Positions 19,288 through 28,496 of a stretch of 64,000 nucleotides of DNA are shown in pieces (the stretch's first letter is position 1; every line of letters starts with the position of its first letter). Below the pieces are notes generated by a model that saw only the letters and a program-made list of their open reading frames with translations, did not search any database and was not told the DNA's origin. The translations under genes and the position numbers were made by a program. Origin of the DNA: Flavobacterium rhamnosiphilum (lineage in GTDB: Bacteria > Bacteroidota > Bacteroidia > Flavobacteriales > Flavobacteriaceae); the NCBI RefSeq assembly GCF_004349195.1, contig NZ_SMLG01000007.1, positions 1 through 64,000 on the forward strand, written 5' to 3'.

Positions 19288-20070
19288 TTAGTTTCTGTTT
19301 TCAATCCCAGTTTCAGGATCAAATCCTATTATTTCGCTATAAATAGCATAATATAATGAATACATAAACGGAATAGTAAAAACGATTCCAATACAGCATC
19401 CAATTAATCCTACAAAAGTAGCTATGATTCCAATAACAAATAATCCCAGTAAGACTATTGGTTGTTTAGAAACAATTAAAACACTGGCTTGGATAGCTTC
19501 AACAGCTTTCAGATTACCAAAAATAATAAGTGGAATTGTAAGGAACGTAAAAAATGTAGTGAGTATAGTAATTAAAAACCCAACAAACGGTATTTGTGCA
19601 TAGTCAAGTAATTCTGGAATGCCAGTACTCAATAAAGAAATTAATAATATTGCAATAAATAGTTCTTTAAAATAAGGAGCTTTGTAATATTCAAACATCG
19701 TTGACACATGAAATTCTTCATCTCTTTCGGCACAATACGCCATTTTGATTAATCCAGCAGTAAATGGACTAAGCAAACACGTTATTAATATAGTGACTCC
19801 TGAGAAAATTAACATGGAGTTTAAACTTAAATTTTCCGGTTGTAAATTTTCAGCTTTTAATTTTTCTAAAACAGTTTCGGAATCAAAAATTGAAAGAGCT
19901 ATTATAGCTAACAAAATACTTATCAGAATAATACCCACAAACAATATTAAACCGCTATACAGTGCAATTTTTTTATAATTTTCGAATGCATGGTTGAAGA
20001 CATTTCCAAAATCTAAGGTGTAACCATTCTTTTTTATTTCCTCAATTCGGTCTTGTGTAGTTCTAATCAT
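19288..20070 (-). CDS. Integral membrane protein of unknown function
   Basis: 260 residues with about six membrane helices. A polar N-terminus (MIRTTQDRIEEIKKNGYTLDFGNVF) precedes the first helix at about 35-58. The repeated pattern of helices around FENYKKIALY and later EAIQASVLIVSKQP resembles bacterial membrane proteins of the glycerophosphodiester-phosphodiesterase-membrane or DUF975 type, but I cannot place it with confidence. There is no catalytic motif. It is followed by its own terminator and preceded, 32 bases away, by a nitroreductase remnant. Confidence 0.75.
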   Translation of the reverse strand: MIRTTQDRIEEIKKNGYTLDFGNVFNHAFENYKKIALYSGLILFVGIILISILLAIIALSIFDSETVLEKLKAENLQPENLSLNSMLIFSGVTILITCLLSPFTAGLIKMAYCAERDEEFHVSTMFEYYKAPYFKELFIAILLISLLSTGIPELLDYAQIPFVGFLITILTTFFTFLTIPLIIFGNLKAVEAIQASVLIVSKQPIVLLGLFVIGIIATFVGLIGCCIGIVFTIPFMYSLYYAIYSEIIGFDPETGIENRN

Positions 20071-20102
20071 TTGGTTTTGGTATTATTTGGTTTGTTAGTT
20101 TT

Positions 20103-20342
20103 TTATTTTTTAAAATAGACTTCTTCAAAAGGAACTCTGAATCGTTCCCCATATACGTCTTGTTCTTCCCTGATTCCGCATCCTAAAATCATATTTATTT
20201 CTGAAGATGCTGGTAAATGTAATATTTTTTTAATTCTCAGCGAATCAAAACCTTCCATTGGACACGGATCATAATTTATGGCTGCCATGCTTATCATAAA
20301 ATTCTGCGCTGCAAGTCCCGAGCTTACTGGTTTTTTCCTTGG
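20103..20342 (-). pseudogene. C-terminal remnant of a nitroreductase-family gene
   Basis: About 79 in-frame codons follow directly after the stop of the aldehyde dehydrogenase gene. The translation includes SSGLAAQNFMISMA, then NYDPCPMEGFDSLRIKKIL, then GCGIREEQDVYGERFRVP, which is the C-terminal FMN-binding end of a nitroreductase. The N-terminal two thirds are missing. It could in principle start at the ATG at 20297 or 20309, but such a fragment would lack most of the fold. It looks like what a deletion joining the end of the dehydrogenase gene to the inside of a nitroreductase gene would leave. Confidence 0.7.
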
Positions 20343-21671
20343 CTACAACCATTTTAATACTTTTTGAATGGTTTTTAATTTGTCTTTATAAGGCGCATAA
20401 CGCATCGGTAAATCCAGCCAAGTTCCTTTTTTTACAATAGCTTTTTTATGGGAAAAAATATCAAAACTTAGTTTTCCATGATACGCTCCCATTCCGGAAT
20501 TTCCAACACCGCCAAAAGGCAGGCGATTGTTAGCCAAATGAATTACCGTATCATTAATGCAACCGCCACCAAAAGAATATTTTCGCAACACTTCATCGAT
20601 AAAAGATTTGTCTTGGGAAAATAAATACAAGGATAATGGTTTTTCGAAGCTCGAAATTATTTTTTCAATATCTGATTTCGATTGATAAGAAAGTATAGGA
20701 AGTATTGGTCCGAAAATTTCTTCTTTCATCACTACACTATCCATATTTGGCTCGTCAAGCAAAGTAGGAGCGAGGTACAATGTCTCTTTGTTAGATTGTC
20801 CGCCAAAAAGTATGGTCTGATTTTCCAATAAGCTTAATTGACGCTGCCAGTTTTTGAGGTTGATAATTCGGGCAAAATCAGATGATTCTTCCGGGTTTGT
20901 TCCAAGTGCTTTTTCAATTTCTTGAATCAGTAATTTCACGAAAGTATCCTTCATTTTATGGTGTACCAATATATAATCAGGAGCAACACACGTTTGTCCG
21001 GCGTTTATGATTTTTCCCCACACAATGCGTCGGGCACTTAATTCTAAATTAGCCGTTTCATCAACAATACAAGGACTTTTTCCTCCCAATTCCAGTGTGA
21101 CTGGCGTTAGGTTTTCGGCAGCTGCTTTCGCCACTATTTTCCCAACTGCAACACTTCCGGTGAAAAAAATATAGTCCCAACGTTTGTTTAATAATTCCTG
21201 TGCGATTGTTGCATCTCCAGTTACCACAACAACATCTTTTACCGCAAAAGTTTCGCTTATAATTTTGGAAATAATATTCGAAGTATTCGGAGTAAGTTCC
21301 GATGGTTTTAAGGTTACTTTATTCCCGGCGGCAACAGCAGCAACCAGCGGACATAAGGCTAATTGAAACGGATAATTCCAAGGAGAAAGGATCAATACAT
21401 TTCCGTAAGGTTCACTATAAATATAATCGGATGACGGGAAATTCAAAAGAGAAGCGAAAACTTTCTTTGGCTTTGCCCAAGAATCCATTCTTTTTATGGT
21501 TTCTTTTAAGTCACTAATCACATAGTTGGTTTCGGTTAAAACAGCTTCAAAAGCAGGTTTTTTAAAATCATCGTACAAAGCCTTAATGATTGCCTCTTCA
21601 TTTTCTATAATGTTGTGCAATAGTTTTTTAAGGGATTCTTTTCTATAACTGATGTCGTTCTTGTGTTTCAT
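20343..21671 (-). CDS. Aldehyde dehydrogenase, ALDH3-like
   Basis: A 442-residue NAD(P)-dependent aldehyde dehydrogenase that oxidises aldehydes to acids. The general base E194 (TLELGGKSP) and the catalytic C228 (NAGQTCVAPD) are present, as are the nucleotide-binding segment ILSPWNYPF (94-102) and the motif LKPSE. The short N-terminus and length near 450 fit the ALDH3/coniferyl or fatty-aldehyde group rather than the 480-500 residue classes. The C-terminal basic stretch ends KTIQKVLKWL. The substrate is unknown. The nitroreductase remnant follows without a gap; the outer-membrane protein gene lies 27 bases upstream on the same strand. Confidence 0.92.
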   Translation of the reverse strand: MKHKNDISYRKESLKKLLHNIIENEEAIIKALYDDFKKPAFEAVLTETNYVISDLKETIKRMDSWAKPKKVFASLLNFPSSDYIYSEPYGNVLILSPWNYPFQLALCPLVAAVAAGNKVTLKPSELTPNTSNIISKIISETFAVKDVVVVTGDATIAQELLNKRWDYIFFTGSVAVGKIVAKAAAENLTPVTLELGGKSPCIVDETANLELSARRIVWGKIINAGQTCVAPDYILVHHKMKDTFVKLLIQEIEKALGTNPEESSDFARIINLKNWQRQLSLLENQTILFGGQSNKETLYLAPTLLDEPNMDSVVMKEEIFGPILPILSYQSKSDIEKIISSFEKPLSLYLFSQDKSFIDEVLRKYSFGGGCINDTVIHLANNRLPFGGVGNSGMGAYHGKLSFDIFSHKKAIVKKGTWLDLPMRYAPYKDKLKTIQKVLKWL

Positions 21672-21698
21672 AGGATGATTTTAAAATTTGTAGAACCG

Positions 21699-23039
21699 TT
21701 ATTTTAACCCAAGTCTGTATCCTATATAAAAATCAGCTTGTTTTGTGTCGCTTGTTAAAGCGGTTACTACAGAACTGGATCCCATATAAAAACCATACAC
21801 TCTAAATCCTAATCCACCAGTTGTACCTGAAATCTCATTACTGGCCCATGAAGAATAAACCTCAAAGTTTTTTAATGAAAATCGTGGCGTAACAGAAACT
21901 ACATTTTGAGTTGTTATTTGATTATCTTTAGTATCATCTCCTAGTTTTTGTTGGGTATAAAGTGCCACAAAAAATTTAGGAACTACTTTTATATCTGCAT
22001 AAGCGGAGAAAACAGCAGGCAGGTTTACTTTGAAACTTTTACTGGATTCCGTTTTAGTTAAATAGCCATCGTTTTGTAAAATGGTTTCTACTTCTTGTAA
22101 ATTTTTGGCATCTTGAAATTGGCTTAAAGCCAAACCATTTGGATTTGCTGGTGTCGATTGTATATTTAAGGCATAATCCGTGGATGAGTTTGCTTCATCC
22201 TCAAAAGTCATTCCTCCAATATTTCGTACTGCTAAACCTGCTTTTATTTTGTAACTGTCTTTGTCTTTCCATAGATAATTTACGCCAAAATCAGCGGCAA
22301 CTCCGTTTATTTTTCCAAAAACAGATTCTGAATAATTACTAAAATCAGTAAAACCATCTTTAAAGTTTCCTGAATAAGCAATGTTGATATTTGCCTGGGT
22401 ATTATTTAGATAGGCTTCGGCAGCAATATTGTTGATGGTTCCTTGAAATTTATCTACCCCTAAATTCGTGTAAGAACCTGGGAATAGTAATTTTAATGTG
22501 GCACCGGCATTGAATTTATGGGTTTCATTTTCGAATAGGTTTCTTGCTAATGAGAATCCTACTTCTCCCCAGCTTGTTCCGTTTAAACGCTGATTATAAT
22601 CATTACTTATCGTTGAAGAACCAACAATGTTATCGGAATTAATCGCATCAGCAAGTTTTGGATCTATATCAATAAGATTTAATTTTGCAGTTGCTTTTGT
22701 TGTAATGCCAAATGCCCATTTATCCAATCTCATGGCAAAACCAGGACCATAAATTTCAGCATCTACACGCATGTTTACAGGATCATTTCCTTTAAATAAT
22801 AAATCTTCGATATTTTCTCCGTTAACGATATCACTAAAACCTATTTTATCGTTGGCAACATTTATACTCGTTGAAAAAAGATTTACTTCATATTTAGAAC
22901 TTAAATTGGATAGTTCTGCCGGATTGATACTGGCATTAAGTAATCCGACTCTGTTAGACATGTTTACTCCTGAAAAATGGTCTTGAGCAGCCATATTCAA
23001 AAAAGAAATGAAGCAAAAAATCAGGTATTGTTTTTTCAT
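21699..23039 (-). CDS. DUF5723-like outer-membrane protein
   Basis: I place the start at ATG 23039 because it opens a good signal peptide (MKKQYLIFCFISFLNMAAQ); an upstream ATG at 23123 would overlap the neighbouring gene and add a polar 28-residue tail. The mature part, about 430 residues, has alternating beta-strands, NINPAEL-like sequence near the start (LLNASINPAELSN) and a strand-rich end (GFYMGSSSVV). It matches the DUF5723 family of Bacteroidota, predicted beta-barrels of unknown role. It overlaps neither neighbour with this start; 73 bases separate it from the pseudouridine synthase gene. Confidence 0.78.
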   Translation of the reverse strand: MKKQYLIFCFISFLNMAAQDHFSGVNMSNRVGLLNASINPAELSNLSSKYEVNLFSTSINVANDKIGFSDIVNGENIEDLLFKGNDPVNMRVDAEIYGPGFAMRLDKWAFGITTKATAKLNLIDIDPKLADAINSDNIVGSSTISNDYNQRLNGTSWGEVGFSLARNLFENETHKFNAGATLKLLFPGSYTNLGVDKFQGTINNIAAEAYLNNTQANINIAYSGNFKDGFTDFSNYSESVFGKINGVAADFGVNYLWKDKDSYKIKAGLAVRNIGGMTFEDEANSSTDYALNIQSTPANPNGLALSQFQDAKNLQEVETILQNDGYLTKTESSKSFKVNLPAVFSAYADIKVVPKFFVALYTQQKLGDDTKDNQITTQNVVSVTPRFSLKNFEVYSSWASNEISGTTGGLGFRVYGFYMGSSSVVTALTSDTKQADFYIGYRLGLK

Positions 23040-23112
23040 AAAATTTGGTTTTTGTGAATGTTTAATGTTGGGTTTATGGAATGAATAAAAGTAAAAATAC
23101 TGTTTTTTAGTA

Positions 23113-23802
23113 TTAAATAGCATTCCAAATCACATCATCCGGTGTTGGCGCGATGATTTCTATATTTTCTTTGGAAACTGGATGTGTGAAAACTAATTTT
23201 CGGGCATGCAAATGGATTCCTCCATCAGGATTGCTACGGTCAAAACCATATTTTAAATCGCCTTTTATCGGTGAACCAATAGCCGAAAGTTGAGCCCTGA
23301 TTTGATGGTGTCTTCCCGTATGAAGATTAATTTCCAAAGCGAAATAATTGTTGAGTTCTTTGATTATTTTATAATCTAAACTGGCTAATTTGCTGTCAGG
23401 AACTTCTTTTAAATGCGCTTTTGAAGTATTATTTTTTTCGTTCCTTTTCAGGAAATGAACTAATTTATCTGTTGGATTCGAAGGTTTGTTTTTGACAATA
23501 CACCAATACGTTTTTTGAGTTTCACGATTGCTGAATAATTCATTCATTCTCGTCAACGCTTTACTGGTTCGGGCAAAAACGACTATTCCGGTTGTTGGTC
23601 GGTCCAAACGATGTACCACACCCAGAAAAACTTCTCCGGGTTTGTTGTATTTGTCTTTGATGTATTCTTTCACCACATCAGATAATGGTTTATCGCCGGT
23701 TTTATCGCCTTGCACAATATCGCCTACACGCTTGTTTACCACAATAAGATGATTGTCTTCGTGAAGAACTTGAAGGTTATTTTTATTGGAAACTATTTTC
23801 AT
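23113..23802 (-). CDS. RluA-family pseudouridine synthase
   Basis: A 229-residue enzyme with the catalytic motif HRLDRPTTG at 64-72 (aspartate D67) and the downstream ETQKTYW and GRHHQIRAQL segments of the family. No S4 RNA-binding domain is present, so it belongs to the short RluA/RluD-like group; the rRNA or tRNA target cannot be told from sequence. It lies 29 bases downstream of panB on the same strand, and the two may share a transcript. Confidence 0.92.
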   Translation of the reverse strand: MKIVSNKNNLQVLHEDNHLIVVNKRVGDIVQGDKTGDKPLSDVVKEYIKDKYNKPGEVFLGVVHRLDRPTTGIVVFARTSKALTRMNELFSNRETQKTYWCIVKNKPSNPTDKLVHFLKRNEKNNTSKAHLKEVPDSKLASLDYKIIKELNNYFALEINLHTGRHHQIRAQLSAIGSPIKGDLKYGFDRSNPDGGIHLHARKLVFTHPVSKENIEIIAPTPDDVIWNAI

Positions 23803-23831
23803 TTTTCAATTCCCCTTTGGGGTTTAGGGAC

Positions 23832-24650
23832 TTAATATTGTTCGCTGGAATTAGGGAAATCACTTGATTTCACATCGGCAACATACTGACCAATGGCAGT
23901 TGTCATTCCTTCGTATAAATTCATGTATCTTCTCAAGAAACGCGGGCTAAATTCATTGTTCATTCCTAACATGTCGTGAATCACCAAAACTTGTCCGTCA
24001 ACACCGCCACCTGCACCAATCCCAATTACTGGAATCGAAATACTTTGGGCCACTTTCTCAGCTAAATGAGCAGGAATTTTTTCTAATACTAATCCGAAAC
24101 AACCCAATCTTTCCAGCAATTTAGCATCTTCTATTAGCTTATGTGCTTCTTCTTCCTCTTTGGCACGAACCGTATAGGTTCCAAATTTATAAATAGATTG
24201 TGGCGTTAAACCCAAATGTCCCATAACTGGAATTCCTGCGTTTAATATTTTCTTGATAGAATCTTTAATTTCTTTACCACCTTCCAGTTTTACGGCATGA
24301 CCACCACTTTCTTTCATGATTCGAATGGCAGAACGCAATGCTTCTTTAGGATCTGATTGGTAACTTCCAAAAGGTAAATCTACAACAACCAACGCTCTTT
24401 CGATTGCTCTCACCACAGATGATGCGTGATAAATCATTTGGTCCAATGTAATAGGCAAAGTTGTTTCATGACCGGCCATTACATTCGAAGCAGAGTCACC
24501 TACTAAAATGACATCAATTCCAGCGGTATCAACGATTTTTGCCATGGTGTAATCGTATGCGGTAAGCATGGAAATTTTCTCTCCATTGGCTTTCATCTCA
24601 ATCAGTGATTTTGTAGTAATCCTTTTATAATCTTTTTTTGCGACAGACAT
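23832..24650 (-). CDS. panB: 3-methyl-2-oxobutanoate hydroxymethyltransferase (PanB)
   Basis: A 272-residue cytoplasmic enzyme of pantothenate synthesis that transfers a hydroxymethyl group from methylene-tetrahydrofolate to 2-oxoisovalerate, giving ketopantoate. Visible are the opening [13 protein letters not shown], the metal ligands D52 (VGDSASN) and D91 (VVDLPFGSY), KLEGG (121-125) and the catalytic glutamate E190 (LEKIPA). The length is normal. No other pantothenate gene is in the window. A promoter with a good -33/-7 pair lies just upstream. Confidence 0.97.
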   Translation of the reverse strand: MSVAKKDYKRITTKSLIEMKANGEKISMLTAYDYTMAKIVDTAGIDVILVGDSASNVMAGHETTLPITLDQMIYHASSVVRAIERALVVVDLPFGSYQSDPKEALRSAIRIMKESGGHAVKLEGGKEIKDSIKKILNAGIPVMGHLGLTPQSIYKFGTYTVRAKEEEEAHKLIEDAKLLERLGCFGLVLEKIPAHLAEKVAQSISIPVIGIGAGGGVDGQVLVIHDMLGMNNEFSPRFLRRYMNLYEGMTTAIGQYVADVKSSDFPNSSEQY

Positions 24651-24669
24651 ATTTGTTGTTTTAAGATTG

Positions 24670-24701
24670 TAAAGGTAATAAAATGTATATTTTTAACTCA
24701 A
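24670..24701 (-). promoter_or_regulatory. Candidate promoter of panB
   Basis: Read on the minus strand: TTG (24699-24701), a 21-base spacer, then TACCTTTA (24670-24677), close to the Bacteroidota TTG/TAnnTTTG pattern, 20 bases upstream of the start codon. Confidence 0.5.
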
Positions 24702-24752
24702 AAATGTAACAGTAATGTTATTTGTAGAACCAATTAATTAAACTAAGAAACG

Positions 24753-25184
24753 ATGAAGAAATTTTTATTGATTTTTGTGTTATTTATATCCGCTAATTCT
24801 CAGGCTCAAAATCAAGAAATTCAAAAAGTGGTTGAATTTTTTTTTGAGGCTTTTCATGCCAAGGATACTTTGAAATTACAGGCTCTTTGTGAGGATACAA
24901 TGATTTTACAATCCATTACTGAGAGTACCAAAGGCAATAAATTATCCAATGAAAAACCACAAGTATTTTTTAAATCGATAGCTTCTATTCCTGCCGAATT
25001 AAAGTTTCAGGAAAAAATTCTGAGTTACTCCATTCAAGTCGATGGAAGCATGGCGCACGCTTGGACACCTTATGAGTTTTATCTAAATGGAAAATTAAGT
25101 CATAAAGGAGTGAATGCTTTTACACTTTTCAAAAAAGATAACGTTTGGAAAATCGTTCATCTTATTGATACCCGAAGAAAGTAG
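24753..25184 (+). CDS. Secreted NTF2-like (SnoaL-type) protein
   Basis: 143 residues with a signal peptide (about 1-18, ending SQA). The mature part has the NTF2-like pattern: a first helix IQKVVEFFFEAFHAKD, then strands ending in AFTLFKKDNVWKIVHLIDTRR, which is typical of SnoaL/DUF4440-like proteins. Such folds serve as small enzymes or binding proteins, so no specific role can be given. It is divergent from panB and convergent with the small membrane protein gene that follows. Confidence 0.82.
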   Translation: MKKFLLIFVLFISANSQAQNQEIQKVVEFFFEAFHAKDTLKLQALCEDTMILQSITESTKGNKLSNEKPQVFFKSIASIPAELKFQEKILSYSIQVDGSMAHAWTPYEFYLNGKLSHKGVNAFTLFKKDNVWKIVHLIDTRRK

Positions 25185-25226
25185 TTTTGATGTCAATGGG
25201 CTTTCAAAAGAATTTAACAATACAAA

Positions 25227-25397
25227 TTAATACGTGTCGTCATTCAAGTCTGACTCTTCCTCATTTGCTTTTTTGTAATCATTGTTTAAAAAATGGGTGT
25301 ATTTTTTTTTCTCCTTTTGATTTTTTCTAATAAGAAATACGATCAAAATTATCATACAAAAGACTACTATGCCAACTATTACCCAATTGATTTCCAT
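25227..25397 (-). CDS. Small single-helix membrane protein (56 residues)
   Basis: ATG 25397 to TAA 25227 encodes 56 residues: MEINWVIVGIVVFCMIILIV forms one membrane helix, followed by a basic patch (RKNQKEKKKY) and an acidic tail ending EEESDLNDDTY. The clear N-out, basic-inside pattern and the well-ordered composition support a real gene. Function unknown. It is convergent with the NTF2-like gene. Confidence 0.65.
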   Translation of the reverse strand: MEINWVIVGIVVFCMIILIVFLIRKNQKEKKKYTHFLNNDYKKANEEESDLNDDTY

Positions 25398-25498
25398 CGA
25401 TTTTGATTTAAGAATATAGATTAAATCTACTATAAATAGTTGAATTTTAGATTATCAGTGTTTTAATTTTAGGTTATGTAAATAAAAGAACTATTTCT

Positions 25499-25681
25499 AA
25501 CCCGTTGGGTGTAATTAGTTTTTAATTATAATTTTCGTCAGTTCGAGTGATTTTCGTTAGAAAATCGTATCGAGAACAAGAAAATTTGGAATTAAAAACG
25601 GTTCTCGATACATTTTTTGTTCCGTTTTACTACACAAAAAACACTCGAACTGACGTTTTGAATAATTAGACTCAACGGGTT
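25499..25681. repeat. Nested inverted-repeat element, 183 bp
   Basis: Three sets of complementary arms are nested: outer 25499-25507 with 25673-25681 (aacccgttg/caacgggtt, extending imperfectly into taatta), middle 25536-25549 with 25642-25655 (cgtcagttcgagtg, perfect), and inner 25567-25577 with 25601-25611 (gtatcgagaac, perfect). No gene is inside. It fills most of the 380-base gap before lgt and looks like a MITE or dispersed repeat. Confidence 0.8.
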
Positions 25682-25777
25682 ATTTCTGATATTTAGCAAA
25701 GTTTGGTTCAAAACTAGGGCAATAATTTGTTATTAATAAACCGAATTTTATCTTTAATTTTCAGACCTAAACCGCAA

Positions 25778-26608
25778 TCATGCAAAATCCTTGTATGCTG
25801 TACTTGTTTTCCATATGATAATCATCAATCCAATTATAATAAATGGAATACTTAACATTTGCCCCATATTCAATGTCATTCCATTTTCAAAATCGACCTG
25901 ATTTTCTTTAAAGAATTCAATTATAAATCGCGCTAAAAACAATAATGTTAGAAAAATACCAAATAGTATTCCATTATTTTTTGCTGCAATTTTCGATTTG
26001 TAAATAACAAATAGAATTGTAAAAATTAATAAGTATGAAAATGCTTCGTAAAGTTGCGTTGGATGTCTAGGAATAAAATCATCTTTTTGAAAAACTACAC
26101 CCCAATTTCCATTTGTTGGTTTTCCATAGATTTCAGAATTCATAAAATTTCCAAATCTTATAAATGCGGCCGTTACTGGAACTCCAATTGCAATTCGGTC
26201 CAATATCCATAGCATATTTACTTTGAACTTTTTGCAATACATTAGTATTGCAATAAACACTCCAATTGTTCCTCCGTGACTTGCTAAACCAGCGTATCCA
26301 ATAAATTTATATGTTTCGCCAATTTTTTTGATTGGTAAAAGTATTTCTATTGGGTTTTTTAAGAAATATGCAGGCTCATAAAAAAAACAATGTCCAAGTC
26401 TTGCGCCTAAAAGAGTTCCAAATACAATATAGACTAAAAGGTTGTCTAAATCTTGAACAGGGATATCTTCTTTAATATAAATGCGTTTAACAATATAAAA
26501 TCCTAGAAGTAATCCACAGGCAAAAAGTAAACCGTAATATTTTACAGGAAAACTATTAGCGATCCAAAAAATCTCAGAGTCAACATTCCAATTAATTATT
26601 GTATTCAT
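25778..26608 (-). CDS. lgt: Prolipoprotein diacylglyceryl transferase (Lgt)
   Basis: A 276-residue inner-membrane enzyme that transfers diacylglyceryl from phosphatidylglycerol to the lipobox cysteine of lipoproteins. Seven membrane helices can be traced. Family landmarks are YYGLLFACG, ARLGHCFFYEP, the HGG loop (111-113), the Lgt signature RFGNFMNSEIYG (151-162) and RHPTQLYEA (181-189). Its products would include the TamL lipoprotein encoded at 31087. Monocistronic by position. Confidence 0.96.
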   Translation of the reverse strand: MNTIINWNVDSEIFWIANSFPVKYYGLLFACGLLLGFYIVKRIYIKEDIPVQDLDNLLVYIVFGTLLGARLGHCFFYEPAYFLKNPIEILLPIKKIGETYKFIGYAGLASHGGTIGVFIAILMYCKKFKVNMLWILDRIAIGVPVTAAFIRFGNFMNSEIYGKPTNGNWGVVFQKDDFIPRHPTQLYEAFSYLLIFTILFVIYKSKIAAKNNGILFGIFLTLLFLARFIIEFFKENQVDFENGMTLNMGQMLSIPFIIIGLMIIIWKTSTAYKDFA

Positions 26609-26839
26609 TTTTTCTATTTACGATTTTTGATAGTATAGCACACAATTGATAAATACAGGTATGGTTAAAAATTAAAATTCAACTAATCATTGATTTATAG
26701 TTTTTTATATCTTAAAAAACAGACAAAAAGCATCCCGATTTTTTGCATTATCAATTTTATTTTTGAATAAAAAAGATTTTCATTAAACCAAATATATCAT
26801 TTTATCCCTACAAAAACAGCGATTTTAAAATAAAAAAAT

Positions 26840-28267
26840 TTAACAATCCGCCATATTCACGGCAATAGCTAATCCGCCCTCAGAAGTTTCTTTGTATTTG
26901 TTGTTCATGTCTTTGGCAGTTTGCCACATCGTGTCCACCACTTTGTCTAAAGGTACTTTAGCATTTTTAGGGTCGGTTTCCAGGGCTAATTCAGCGGCAT
27001 TAATCGCTTTTATGGCGCCCATCGTATTTCTTTCAATACACGGAATCTGAACCAAACCGCCAATAGGATCACAAGTCAATCCTAAATGATGTTCCATAGC
27101 AATTTCGGCAGCCATTAAAACCTGTTCGGGAGTTCCGCCCATTAATTCGCATAAAGCGGCAGCAGCCATTGAGGAAGAAACGCCTATTTCGGCCTGACAA
27201 CCACCCATTGCTGCGGATATTGTAGAACCTTTTTTGAAAATACTGCCTATTTCTCCGGCAACCATCAGGAATTGTTTGATTTCCTTTTCTCCGGCATTGT
27301 GGTTTTCAATTACTAAATAATACATCAAAACAGCTGGAATCACGCCCGCGCTTCCATTTGTTGGAGCCGTAACTACACGTCCTAAAGCAGCGTTTACTTC
27401 ATTTACCGCAAGGGCAAAACAAGAAACCCATTTCAGGATTTGACGAAATTTTACTTCGGTTAATCTAATTTGGTCTAACCAAGTTTGTGGTGAATTATAA
27501 TTGGATAAACCGATTAATTTTTGGTGCATGTCAAAAGCACGACGGCGCACGTTTAATCCTCCGGGCAGAATCCCTTCGGAATGACAACCGATATACATGC
27601 ATTCGAGCATCGTTTTCCAAATGCGCATCAATTCATGATCGATAACTGCTTCGGTACGCATCGATTTTTCGTTTTCATAAACGATTTCCGATATGGATTT
27701 GTTCTCTTTTTTACAATAATCCAATAGTTCTGCCGCTTTCTCAATTGGATAAGGAAAAGCACATTTTATCTGGATTTTCTTTTTGGCATTGATGCGTTCT
27801 TCTTTGACTACAAATCCGCCACCAATAGAATAAAAGGTGGAGACGTATTCGCTGTCATCAGTCATATAGGCCGTAAAAGTCATTCCATTGGCATGAAAAG
27901 GAAGGAAGTTTTTATTGAAAACGATGTCTTGGAGGAAATAAAAAGGGATAGTTTTTTCGTTTCCTAAATTGATTTCGTTTTTGGATTCAATGGATTTGAT
28001 AATTACATCAATATTTTCTACGGGAATGTATTCCGGATCTTGTCCGCTTAAACCCAGCATTACGGCTAAATCCGTGGCGTGTCCTTTTCCAGTTAAGGAA
28101 AGGGAACCGTATAAATCTATTTTTACCCTGTTTACAGCATGAATTAAATTTTCGTTTCTCAATTCGCCAAGAAAGCGTTCGGCAGCTCTCCAAGGTCCAA
28201 GCGTGTGCGAACTCGAAGGTCCGACACCAATTTTTAGCATGTCAAAAACTGAGATACATTCTTCCAT
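26840..28267 (-). CDS. sdaA: Iron-sulfur L-serine ammonia-lyase, single chain
   Basis: I start at ATG 28267 ([10 protein letters not shown]), 475 residues; a TTG nine codons upstream overlaps the likely promoter. The enzyme deaminates L-serine to pyruvate. The N-terminal part has the [11 protein letters not shown] motif of the SDH_beta domain; the C-terminal part holds three cysteines, C357, C399 and C410, with the 42/11 spacing expected for the 4Fe-4S cluster. The chain ends NMADC, so the final residue is cysteine C475, matching the tail-in-mouth cysteine of one-chain bacterial serine dehydratases. Both domains are intact. Confidence 0.95.
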   Translation of the reverse strand: MEECISVFDMLKIGVGPSSSHTLGPWRAAERFLGELRNENLIHAVNRVKIDLYGSLSLTGKGHATDLAVMLGLSGQDPEYIPVENIDVIIKSIESKNEINLGNEKTIPFYFLQDIVFNKNFLPFHANGMTFTAYMTDDSEYVSTFYSIGGGFVVKEERINAKKKIQIKCAFPYPIEKAAELLDYCKKENKSISEIVYENEKSMRTEAVIDHELMRIWKTMLECMYIGCHSEGILPGGLNVRRRAFDMHQKLIGLSNYNSPQTWLDQIRLTEVKFRQILKWVSCFALAVNEVNAALGRVVTAPTNGSAGVIPAVLMYYLVIENHNAGEKEIKQFLMVAGEIGSIFKKGSTISAAMGGCQAEIGVSSSMAAAALCELMGGTPEQVLMAAEIAMEHHLGLTCDPIGGLVQIPCIERNTMGAIKAINAAELALETDPKNAKVPLDKVVDTMWQTAKDMNNKYKETSEGGLAIAVNMADC

Positions 28268-28291
28268 CTGTAGTGTAAATTTTGTTGTCTG

Positions 28292-28299
28292 CAAATATA
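28292..28299 (-). promoter_or_regulatory. Candidate -7 box of sdaA
   Basis: On the minus strand the sequence reads TATATTTG, a perfect TAnnTTTG box, ending 24 bases upstream of the ATG at 28267. It argues against the upstream TTG being the start. Confidence 0.5.
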
Positions 28300-28442
28300 A
28301 TAGAATGTAGCAATGATACTAATCCAAAACAGAATAATATTGTTTTTTAATACTGAATAATGTTATTCTTCTTCGACAAAAAAAGAATTAATAGAAACAA
28401 GGATTTTGGTGAAATCAATATTTCATTAATCCAAAATTTAGC

Positions 28443-28473
28443 TTGTGCAATACTTCGTAAAAGGCTATTTTTG
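28443..28473 (+). promoter_or_regulatory. Promoter of the M14 peptidase gene
   Basis: TTG (28443-28445), a 20-base spacer, then TATTTTTG (28466-28473). This is the best -33/-7 pair in the window and leaves a leader of about 17-20 bases before the ATG at 28497. Confidence 0.6.
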
Positions 28474-28496
28474 AAGCATAACTAACCCAAAACAAT

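Noticed and set aside
23040..23123. Extended N-terminus of the DUF5723-like protein from ATG 23123
   Set aside because: It would overlap the end of the pseudouridine synthase gene and hide the signal peptide behind 28 polar and aromatic residues.
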